A DNA stretch of 61,147 nt from Fidelibacterota bacterium (lineage in GTDB: Bacteria; Fidelibacterota; Marinisomatia; Marinisomatales; TCS55), in contig JASLML010000003.1 in the NCBI GenBank assembly GCA_030746535.1, forward strand, positions 1 to 61,147, read 5' to 3'. The position numbers and the translations under genes were made by a program. The notes beneath the pieces are model-generated. The model worked only from the letters and a program-made list of their open reading frames with translations, was not told the origin of the DNA and made no database searches. Positions 1 through 7,258 of this stretch are shown piece after piece (the stretch's first letter is position 1; every line of letters begins with the position of its first letter).

Positions 1-3000
1 GATGGCCTTGATTCCTTGTCATTTACTGCCAACGAGAGTTTTTTCATGCTAGGCCGCATGGCCAATTATAATGGCACGAAGGTCATGACCGTTAAACGTT
101 CTAAACTAAAACAGCAGTCCAATAAAGACCTTTTATCCCTTCGACATAACAATAAAGATATATTTACTGAACAGTTAGTTAATAAAAACAGTGGCAACAG
201 ACTCACTCGTCACAACAACTCTACCTACAATGATTCTCTCTCACAGTTAAATACTCTAGAATCGGAGAAAGATCAATTTTATAAGCGTTATTATGAATTA
301 GATAGCCGGACACCAGGCTCCCGTAAGAAAAATAGATCCTTTAATCATGACGTCTCACAGTCACAGCGGAAGGTTGTGGAATCAGAGAAAAATATATTTG
401 ATAATCGATTTTCCAAATCAGATAAAGTCGACAAAAATATTTACAGCAATAGCCGTACTTCCAGGACTGATTCGACAGCCCTGGTCGTCTATCCCACAGA
501 GAATTTTATGGGTGAGATCAACATTCGTGTCATCGCTACTGACTCATCAGGTGCTTCTGTAGACGACATTATAACTCTCAACATAGAAAACTTCAATGAT
601 GCACCATTTGTGGCAGATGCGCATGATGATATCGTAGTTTATGTGGGAAGTGAGCCGGTGTTATTGTACCAACAACCTAACTTAAGTTATTGGACCGGAT
701 ATCAGGCTTACATGCAATACGCGTACGGTCCTGACAATTTAGGTGTTTTCGATGATCCTGATATGCTCTCAGGTGACATTCTGACCATTACCGCACAGCC
801 ATTGGACGAAACACTGGTAACATTAGATTATAATTCAGGTGGTCCATATGAGTCTGCGTCACTCACCCTGTCTGTTGAGAATGGACCGGGTGAAACAGAT
901 ATCATACTGAGTGCCGCGGATATAGCTGGGCAATCCGTTTCTGATACGTTTCACGTAACCATAGCACAGGCTCCTAACGGTTATTTTGGCCTTCCAAAAA
1001 CTATTTCTGATGTTTCATTAGCTTTATCTGTCTATGCCACAGACCTTGACGGAGACGATGATGTAGACGTTTTAGGAACAGGCTTTAAGACCAATGGTTT
1101 CTTATGGTGGGAGAACGATGGAAGCCAAGTTTTTACTGAGCACAGCCTTGAGGGTGAAGCCGACAACATCAATTCCGTACACGCTGCTGATTTGGATGGA
1201 GATGGCGATATGGATATTCTGGAGGCAGGCCATAAAATTGAATGGTTTGAGAATGATGGAAGCCAAGGATTTACTAATCACGTTATTGATAGTGAATTTA
1301 ATGATGCAATTTCTGTTTATGCTACTGATGTTGATAGTGACGCAGATATAGACATTTTGGCAGCAGGAAACAACATCACCTGGTTTGAGAATGATGGTAA
1401 TCAAAATTTCACAGAACATCCAATCATTACCTGGTCCGATTGCCAGTACTCAAATACCTGCGGAGGCGCTCGTGACGTTTACGCCACCGATGTAGATGGT
1501 GACGGCGACGTAGATGTCCTGGGGGCAACATATAACACTCAGGTTCCTGTTAATAATTATAAAATTATATGGTGGGAGAACGACGGCAGTCAGAGTTTTA
1601 CAGAGCACACTGTCGATGATGATTTTTCTGGCGCTTCTTCTGTTTATGCCACCGATATAGATGGTGATGGCTATATAGATATCCTTGGAGCAGCGACAGG
1701 AGCAGATGATATCACTTGGTGGCAGAACGATGGTGAGGAAAATTTCACAGAGCACACTATCGATGATGATTTTGATGGGGCCTACGATGTCTATGCTGCA
1801 GACCTTGACGGTGATGGTGATATGGATATTCTTGGTGCCGCACAAAATGCCAATGACATTGTCTGGTGGGAGAACAACGGCAGCCAGGGTTTTACCAGAA
1901 ACAACATTACCATGCCCTATTACCAGTTAGATGGTGCTAGATCTATTTACGCCTCTGATGTAGATGGCGATGGAGATTTAGACGTTTTAGGAGCAGCCGG
2001 GGATTATGGGATAGATGGTCCAGCAAATGGCAGCATTACTTGGTGGGAGAACAATGGAAATAATCCGCCAATAGTCACAACTAATCTGCCGAACGTTACC
2101 ATTGATGAGGATACTTACAGCGCAATAATTATTTCCGCTATGGAAGAACATTTTACAGACACAGATGCAGAAGATATTTTGTCGTATACGGCAAGTGCTC
2201 TGGGAGCCGGTCTTGACTCTCTATCTATAAACTCTGGCCTTATCGTATATCCAACGGAAAACTTTGCGGGTTACATCAACATTATGATTATTGCTAGTGA
2301 TATGTACGGTGAATCAGTGGCCGACACTATGATGCTCACTATTGAAAATATAAACGATGCCCCGGTAATAATAGAGTCATTACCGGACGTTACCATCGCC
2401 GAAGATGATTTTGGTGCAGTAATCATACCAGTCCTTGAAGCGCATTTTGTTGATATAGATGAAGGTGATATACTTTCCTATACTGGGATTGCTTTGAGTG
2501 AGGGTCTTGATTCCTTGTCATTTAGTACTGATGATAGTTTTAACGTCATGGCCAGTTATCATGGATCCAGGATCATGACCGTCAAGCGTTCTGAAATGAA
2601 AAATCGTCAAGATGGTAGGATATTATCACCCTTGCAGAATAATAGGAATAAATCAGTTAAGCAGGATATATTGTCTTTTAGAGCAGATACCGATATTCTA
2701 AATACACGCCAGAATACCTCCAATAGCCGGACCGATTCTACGACCCTAATTGTCTATCCCACAGAGAACTTTGTAGGTGACATTGGTATTATAATTATCG
2801 CCAGTGACATAACTGGTGAGTATGCAGTGGATACTTTAACGGTCACTATTGAGAATATCAATGATAGTCCTTTAATGGCAACAATTGCTGATCAAACAAC
2901 GAATGAGGATACGGCCACGACTGTCATCTTATCAGCGACAGATATAGATGGAGACAGTCTAATATTTTCTGCTTCTTCAGTGGATACAAATATTACAACT

Positions 3001-4623
3001 ATTGTCATAGATGACACTTTGACTATTACACCAGAAACAAACTGGAATGGTCAAACAGAGATTACTGTGATCGTGATTGATAACGGACTGGGTTCTCTTT
3101 CAGACACAATATCGTTTACATTTACAGTGAATGCCATCAATGATACTCCGGTACTTATAGCAGCATTGCCGGATGTTACCATAGATGAAGATGATTTTGG
3201 CGCGGTTATTATACCCGTCCTTGAAGTCCATTTTGTTGATATAGATGAAGGGGATATACTTTCCTACACTGGGAGTGTTTTGGGTGAGGGACTTGATTCA
3301 CTGTCATTCAGCACGGATGATAGTTATAACGTAATGGGTAACATGTCCAATTATCATGGATCCAGAATCATGACCGTCAAGCGATTTGAAATGAAAAATC
3401 GTCAAGATGGTAGGATATTATCACCCTTGCAGAATAATAGGAATAAATCAGTTAAGCAGGATATATTGTCTTTTAGAGCAGATACCGAAATTCTAAATAC
3501 ACGCCAGAATGGCCCCAATAGCCGGATCAATTCTACAGCTCTAATTGTCTATCCAACAGAGAACTTTATGAGCGATGTTGAGATAATGATTATTGCCAGT
3601 GACATAGCTGGTGAGTACGCAGTGGATACTTTAAAACTCACTATTGAGAATATCAATGATGCGCCATTTGTGGCAAATTCCATAGCTGACATTGAGGTGT
3701 ATGAAGACAGTGAGCCGGTAACATTGAATATCAATGGTGTTTTTGATGATTTTGATATTGCTGTGGGCGACAGTCTGACCATTACTGTTATTTCCCTGGC
3801 CGATACGCTTGTAACAGTGGAATATGATTCAAATAATTTGCCATTTCTTGTATTTACGGAAAATGGCAATGGCGAGACGGATATAATTGTTACAGCTACA
3901 GACCTGATTGGATTGACTGCAAATGATACGGTTCACGTTACTATCCTGCCTGTAAATGATGCACCGATAGAGTTTGGCCTCTTAAATCCTGCAGATAGTA
4001 CGGAATTAGTGATAACACCCAATGATATCAGTCAGGAAATGAACCTTATGATAAGATGGGAATCCAGCTACGATATAGAAGGTGATGATTTAAGCTATGA
4101 GTTTGTACTTGGAATCGATGGTACAGGTGCACCGGTATTAATTGATACAGTGTTGTCAGATACCGTGTTAAACATTCCATACCAGGATCTGGCTGAACTT
4201 ATAGGGATGTTAGGTCATACCAGCATAAGTGGAAACTGGACGGTGTTTACTACAGATAGTGATGACACAACAATGTCAAATGATGTTTGGAATATTTTTA
4301 TTGATGCAGGTGGTGTTCTGTCAATACATGGAGATATTATTCCTGATGTGTATGCTCTGTATCAGAATTATCCTAACCCATTCAACCCAACGACAATACT
4401 GCGCTATGATTTACCTGAAGACACACAGGTAAGAATTACGATTTATGATATCATGGGTCGTGAAGTCAGGACATTGTTTAATAACCAACAAAGTGCCGGC
4501 TATAAATCAGTTGTTTGGGATGCCACCAATGATTTAGGGCAGCCAATATCAGCAGGAGTATATTTATATACTATTGAAGCAGGAGGTTTTAGACAAACAA
4601 AGAAGATGATACTTCTTAAATAA
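1..4623 (+). CDS. Giant secreted surface protein with cadherin-like and FG-GAP/VCBS repeats and a T9SS tail (5' truncated)
   Basis: The frame is open to base 1 and its first codons read DGLDSLSF, which matches an internal repeat, so the gene starts outside the window and the TTG at 16 is not a real start. From the N-terminus it has a basic Asn/Arg/Ser-rich segment, cadherin/Ig-like domains ending in ENINDAP-type motifs, seven FG-GAP/VCBS-like repeats (about residues 330-680 of the tracked ORF) with DxDxDG calcium-binding signatures, and more cadherin-like domains. The last about 90 residues (YQNYPNPFNPTT...KKMILLK) form a FlgD-Ig-like type IX secretion sorting domain. It is probably exported across the outer membrane and anchored or released for adhesion. 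The specific ligand is unknown. Three of the four recognisable copies of one cadherin-like module carry long basic inserts. Confidence 0.9.
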   Translation, partial: DGLDSLSFTANESFFMLGRMANYNGTKVMTVKRSKLKQQSNKDLLSLRHNNKDIFTEQLVNKNSGNRLTRHNNSTYNDSLSQLNTLESEKDQFYKRYYELDSRTPGSRKKNRSFNHDVSQSQRKVVESEKNIFDNRFSKSDKVDKNIYSNSRTSRTDSTALVVYPTENFMGEINIRVIATDSSGASVDDIITLNIENFNDAPFVADAHDDIVVYVGSEPVLLYQQPNLSYWTGYQAYMQYAYGPDNLGVFDDPDMLSGDILTITAQPLDETLVTLDYNSGGPYESASLTLSVENGPGETDIILSAADIAGQSVSDTFHVTIAQAPNGYFGLPKTISDVSLALSVYATDLDGDDDVDVLGTGFKTNGFLWWENDGSQVFTEHSLEGEADNINSVHAADLDGDGDMDILEAGHKIEWFENDGSQGFTNHVIDSEFNDAISVYATDVDSDADIDILAAGNNITWFENDGNQNFTEHPIITWSDCQYSNTCGGARDVYATDVDGDGDVDVLGATYNTQVPVNNYKIIWWENDGSQSFTEHTVDDDFSGASSVYATDIDGDGYIDILGAATGADDITWWQNDGEENFTEHTIDDDFDGAYDVYAADLDGDGDMDILGAAQNANDIVWWENNGSQGFTRNNITMPYYQLDGARSIYASDVDGDGDLDVLGAAGDYGIDGPANGSITWWENNGNNPPIVTTNLPNVTIDEDTYSAIIISAMEEHFTDTDAEDILSYTASALGAGLDSLSINSGLIVYPTENFAGYINIMIIASDMYGESVADTMMLTIENINDAPVIIESLPDVTIAEDDFGAVIIPVLEAHFVDIDEGDILSYTGIALSEGLDSLSFSTDDSFNVMASYHGSRIMTVKRSEMKNRQDGRILSPLQNNRNKSVKQDILSFRADTDILNTRQNTSNSRTDSTTLIVYPTENFVGDIGIIIIASDITGEYAVDTLTVTIENINDSPLMATIADQTTNEDTATTVILSATDIDGDSLIFSASSVDTNITTIVIDDTLTITPETNWNGQTEITVIVIDNGLGSLSDTISFTFTVNAINDTPVLIAALPDVTIDEDDFGAVIIPVLEVHFVDIDEGDILSYTGSVLGEGLDSLSFSTDDSYNVMGNMSNYHGSRIMTVKRFEMKNRQDGRILSPLQNNRNKSVKQDILSFRADTEILNTRQNGPNSRINSTALIVYPTENFMSDVEIMIIASDIAGEYAVDTLKLTIENINDAPFVANSIADIEVYEDSEPVTLNINGVFDDFDIAVGDSLTITVISLADTLVTVEYDSNNLPFLVFTENGNGETDIIVTATDLIGLTANDTVHVTILPVNDAPIEFGLLNPADSTELVITPNDISQEMNLMIRWESSYDIEGDDLSYEFVLGIDGTGAPVLIDTVLSDTVLNIPYQDLAELIGMLGHTSISGNWTVFTTDSDDTTMSNDVWNIFIDAGGVLSIHGDIIPDVYALYQNYPNPFNPTTILRYDLPEDTQVRITIYDIMGREVRTLFNNQQSAGYKSVVWDATNDLGQPISAGVYLYTIEAGGFRQTKKMILLK
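1018..2058 (+). repeat. Seven tandem FG-GAP/VCBS-like repeats inside the surface protein
   Basis: Seven units of roughly 45-60 codons each carry a core like VYATDLDGDGDMDILGAA followed by WWENDGSQ-FTEHTI. The DxDxDG loops are typical calcium sites of beta-propeller blades such as those of integrin alpha chains. The third unit is degenerate (DVDSDADIDIL). Seven blades would suit one closed propeller, which is an inference. Confidence 0.85.
2593..2715 (+). repeat. 123-bp near-identical direct repeat, copy 1
   Basis: This stretch encodes the EMKNRQDGRILSPLQNNRN insert region. It matches 3388-3510 with one mismatch by my alignment, while the flanking domain sequence is clearly more diverged. The two copies lie 795 bp apart, a multiple of three. 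Confidence 0.9.
3388..3510 (+). repeat. 123-bp near-identical direct repeat, copy 2
   Basis: Second copy of the repeat at 2593-2715, with one difference (A for T in the codon after ACC). It lies in the equivalent loop of the next cadherin-like domain. Confidence 0.9.
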
Positions 4624-4686
4624 TTCTACCCTTTTCACAACATCAAGCCCCACATTCGTGGTTTTTTTGTTTGTAAGATTAAATAA

Positions 4687-4718
4687 AAAGAAGGGGCAAA
4701 ATTAATTGCCCCTTCTTT
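4687..4718. terminator. Bidirectional rho-independent terminator
   Basis: A perfect 13-bp stem (AAAGAAGGGGCAA / TTGCCCCTTCTTT) with a 6-nt loop lies between the convergent surface protein gene and the invertase gene. A/T-rich flanks allow it to act on both strands. A weaker stem CCAC-ATTC-GTGG followed by a T run lies just upstream at about 4650-4672. Confidence 0.85.
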
Positions 4719-4739
4719 CATTACATTAACGACCGATTC

Positions 4740-5288
4740 CTATTCTTTCAGATACCGGTAAAGCGTAGCCTTGGAAACACCCAGGGTATCGCAGATATCT
4801 GAGATCGAGTTGGAATGATCAGCCATCATTGATTTAGCCAAAGCAACTTTCTTATCATCTAACTTCTTAGGTCTGCCGCCAACTCTCCCACGAGCACGAG
4901 CTGAATCAAGTCCAGCTTTTGTTCTCTCGCGAATAATGTCTCGTTCAAACTCTGCAAGAGCTCCAAAAACATGGAAAATTAACTTTCCACCACTTGTACT
5001 TGTATCAATACTTTCCTGAAGGCTCTTAAAATAGATCTCCCGTTCATTTAGCAGAATCACTACTTCGATTAAGTGTTTCAAACTGCGACCAAGCCGATCC
5101 AGTTTCCATACAACAAGCGTATCACCTTTACGAAGAAATGATAAAGCTTCCTCAAGCCCTGGTCGATCAGTCTTTGCTCCACTGGCCGTATCACTGAATA
5201 TTTGATTACAGCCATCTTTCTTTAAAGCATCTTCCTGTAAATCTGTGCTTTGGTCATTCGTTGAAACCCGCATATATCCAATTTTCAT
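4740..5288 (-). CDS. Hin/Pin-type serine recombinase (DNA invertase or resolvase)
   Basis: A 182-residue small serine recombinase. The N-terminal catalytic domain starts IGYMRVSTNDQ, with the nucleophile Ser9, and contains the family motifs GDTLVVWKLDRLGRS and ALAEFERDIIRERT. The C-terminus, from GRVGGRPKK onward, is an HTH_7 DNA-binding domain ending SKATLYRYLKE. Overall it resembles Hin/Gin/Pin invertases more than Tn3 resolvases. AGGAG lies about 6 nt before the ATG. No transposase is nearby, so it is an orphan next to a repeat-rich surface gene. A palindrome resembling a hix crossover site lies about 150 bp upstream (5438-5457). It converges on the surface protein gene across a shared terminator. 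Confidence 0.92.
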   Translation of the reverse strand: MKIGYMRVSTNDQSTDLQEDALKKDGCNQIFSDTASGAKTDRPGLEEALSFLRKGDTLVVWKLDRLGRSLKHLIEVVILLNEREIYFKSLQESIDTSTSGGKLIFHVFGALAEFERDIIRERTKAGLDSARARGRVGGRPKKLDDKKVALAKSMMADHSNSISDICDTLGVSKATLYRYLKE

Positions 5289-5329
5289 TTTTGGCTCCTA
5301 TATGGTTTATACTATTCTTATGCCAAAAA
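5288..5329. promoter_or_regulatory. Inverted repeat overlapping the invertase start region
   Basis: TTTTTGGC and GCCAAAAA are perfect 8-bp arms separated by 26 bp, immediately before the recombinase start codon. The spacer holds a TATAAA-like element and the AGGAG site on the minus strand. The position suits autoregulatory binding by the recombinase or another dimeric protein. Function is inferred. Confidence 0.45.
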
Positions 5330-5437
5330 GTATTAAAAAGGTTTACACCGGGCGGTTTTAATAATTAGATAAAGAGACGGGAAATGATACTTGGTTTAGA
5401 ATAATTGAGACAAATTATGATACAAAGCAGAATAGTT

Positions 5438-5457
5438 TCAAAAACGAAGGTTTTTGA
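5438..5457. other. Palindrome resembling a hix/gix crossover site
   Basis: The 20-bp sequence TCAAAAACGAAGGTTTTTGA has 8-bp inverted arms and a central AA dinucleotide. As I recall the Salmonella hixL site, the shared core is AAAAC-AAGGTTTTTGA, and about 18 of 26 positions agree. No second copy was found in the window. The surrounding gene-free stretch 5289-5624 otherwise holds only the inverted repeat at 5288-5329, an unassigned imperfect dyad near 5335-5365 and the tRNA terminator. Confidence 0.5.
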
Positions 5458-5584
5458 GATTCAGTTTGGGGGCTAGTCATTACCGTAACAATTTTTCAAA
5501 TACCCATTTCATTTAACTTCTTCAAGATTCTCTCCTGCAGTTAACAAAATTCCACATCATCCCACAAACAAAAAACCCAATAAA

Positions 5585-5617
5585 AACCCCCGATTTCTTG
5601 ATGAGAAAACGGGGGTT
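5585..5617 (-). terminator. Rho-independent terminator downstream of tRNA-Asp
   Basis: On the minus strand AACCCCCG pairs with CGGGGGTT across a 17-nt loop and is followed by a T run. It lies 8 bases beyond the tRNA-Asp 3' end. Confidence 0.8.
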
Positions 5618-5624
5618 CAAAAAG

Positions 5625-5698
<74 letters not shown>

Positions 5699-5721
5699 AT
5701 TTTCAATAAATCTTTTGTTAT

Positions 5722-5803
5722 GCGAGTTCAAGTCCAAAGGACCAACTCGCGATCTTCCCGACATACAAGTCGGGACGTTCTAACCAACTGAACTACAGCC
5801 CCA
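5722..5803 (-). pseudogene. Scrambled tRNA-Asp copy (5' half plus two hairpins)
   Basis: A 28-base stretch (5776-5803) is identical to the 5' end of the functional tRNA-Asp (5672-5699), covering acceptor 5' strand and D-arm. After it the anticodon arm is replaced by a 7-bp hairpin with a 6-nt loop (TCCCGAC/GTCGGGA). The T-arm is replaced by a long palindrome (GCGAGTT...AACTCGC) that includes the T-arm sequence in inverted form. No matching 3' acceptor strand exists, so it cannot fold as a normal tRNA. Confidence 0.75.
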
Positions 5804-5813
5804 GAAAATTTCT

Positions 5814-6053
5814 TTACTGAGAATTGCTTTTATCCCGGTAAATCAAAGCTGCCGGGATAACAACCACGTAACCAAGAAAAAGCATTACCGGCGCCAGAGA
5901 AAGGCTTTGAAAGCTGTTCACGGTGCCAGTATACATAACTACATATCCGCCTGCGATCAGCGCAAGACCAACTCCGAAGATGATATAATTAGTTTTTGTA
6001 AATGCCCATCCCTCGAAGAGATGAGCTTTTTCCTGTGCTTTTTCCTTGCTCAT
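5814..6053 (-). CDS. DUF3098-like small membrane protein
   Basis: About 79 residues from the internal ATG (MSKEKAQEKAHLF). The longer tracked form (start 6098) adds 15 residues with no support. Two hydrophobic segments are visible (YIIFGVGLALIAGGYVVMYTG and LAPVMLFLGYVVVIPAALIY), preceded by FTKTNY and with SLAP between them, which matches my memory of the Bacteroidetes family DUF3098. The function is unknown. It lies upstream of the tRNA-Asp region on the same strand. Confidence 0.75.
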   Translation of the reverse strand: MSKEKAQEKAHLFEGWAFTKTNYIIFGVGLALIAGGYVVMYTGTVNSFQSLSLAPVMLFLGYVVVIPAALIYRDKSNSQ

Positions 6054-6196
6054 AGCGGCCGCAAAATTACTTAATGAGATCCCCGGAAACAAAACCATTT
6101 TACGCCTAATTACTGAATAGATCGGGCAGATAGCTAACTGATCTTTAGTATTTGGACGGCGTCGAAAAACTGCATTAGATTCCGCCCCATTATTCC

Positions 6197-7258
6197 ATGG
6201 AATTACACCATCTTAAGCCAACAGCCAAGATCGGGGGAGTTGTATCAGGAGTTCTGTTCGTCAGTCTGCTCGCATTTTACGGGCTTATTCTGTTCTGGCC
6301 TCAGGGGAATCCCTACGATTCCGTCACGATTGATATATCTAAAGGAAGTTCTGTGAAAGAAATCAGCAAAGAATTGCACGACCTCAGTATCATCCGAAGC
6401 CAAAGAGCATTTCTTTGGGGAGTAAAGGCACTCGGAGTAGAAACAGAGATTCCCGCCGGATCCTATAAACTGATACATGCGAACAGCAATTACAGAATTA
6501 TTGATCAACTCGTGAATGGGGCGCCGGTATTGAAGCGCGTAACCGTGCTGGAAGGATGGACGCTTGAAAATATCGCAGCAGAGCTCCACAAAAAGTTGGG
6601 CATCAGCAAAAGGAAATTCCTGAATGCCTGCCGGGATAAAAGTCTGTTGAATGAATTTGGCGTAAATGCAAAATCATTTGAAGGATATCTTTTCCCGGAA
6701 ACCTATTTCTACCCGGAAAATGAAGATCCGGAATTTATTGTCAGGTCTATGGCGTCTGAATTCAGGAAAAACTTTTCTTCGCACATGGAAGACAGAATAA
6801 AAGAAATTGGCTTCACAGAAATTGAGACGGTTACCCTTGCTTCCATTATTGAAGGTGAAGCGATCTATGATGAAGAAAGGCCAACCATTTCAGGCGTGTA
6901 TCACAACAGGCTGAAAAAAGGAATGCTTCTGCAGGCCGATCCGACCATCCAGTACATTATTGAAGACGGACCGAGGCGCCTTCTGAATAAAGATTTAAAA
7001 ATTGATTCTCCATACAATACGTATTTAAATGAAGGACTGCCTCCGGGGCCAATCAACAGCCCCGGAAAAGCTTCGATTATAGCTGCTCTATATCCTGAAC
7101 AGAACAGCTACCTTTATTTTGTGGCCCGCGGCGACGGATACCATACCTTTTCCAAAACAGAAAAAGAGCATAACCGGGCAAAACGGAAGTTCCAAAAAGT
7201 GCGCCGGGATGCAAGCAAAGCAAAACGCACCAACGATTTGAATAAGGAAACTTCATGA
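6197..7258 (+). CDS. mltG: Endolytic murein transglycosylase MltG
   Basis: MltG (YceG-like) cleaves nascent peptidoglycan strands at the inner membrane and sets glycan length. The 353-residue protein has one N-terminal membrane segment (GGVVSGVLFVSLLAFYGLILF), a LysM-like region, and the catalytic core TLASIIEGEAIYDEERPTIS followed by VYHNRL and LLQADPTIQY. The Glu in IIEGEA is the expected catalytic acid. The stop overlaps the start of pcrA (ATGA), so translation is probably coupled. Confidence 0.95.
   Translation: MELHHLKPTAKIGGVVSGVLFVSLLAFYGLILFWPQGNPYDSVTIDISKGSSVKEISKELHDLSIIRSQRAFLWGVKALGVETEIPAGSYKLIHANSNYRIIDQLVNGAPVLKRVTVLEGWTLENIAAELHKKLGISKRKFLNACRDKSLLNEFGVNAKSFEGYLFPETYFYPENEDPEFIVRSMASEFRKNFSSHMEDRIKEIGFTEIETVTLASIIEGEAIYDEERPTISGVYHNRLKKGMLLQADPTIQYIIEDGPRRLLNKDLKIDSPYNTYLNEGLPPGPINSPGKASIIAALYPEQNSYLYFVARGDGYHTFSKTEKEHNRAKRKFQKVRRDASKAKRTNDLNKETS

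Noticed and set aside
1102-1845. Minus-strand ORFs of 105 and 131 residues within the surface gene
   Set aside because: They are mirror frames of the DxDxDG repeats and have no ribosome site or independent features.
1018-3510. Possible CRISPR array or tandem DNA satellite
   Set aside because: The repeats are protein-level domain repeats in one continuous frame with diverged DNA, not short identical repeats with unique spacers. No CRISPR-like array was seen elsewhere in the window.
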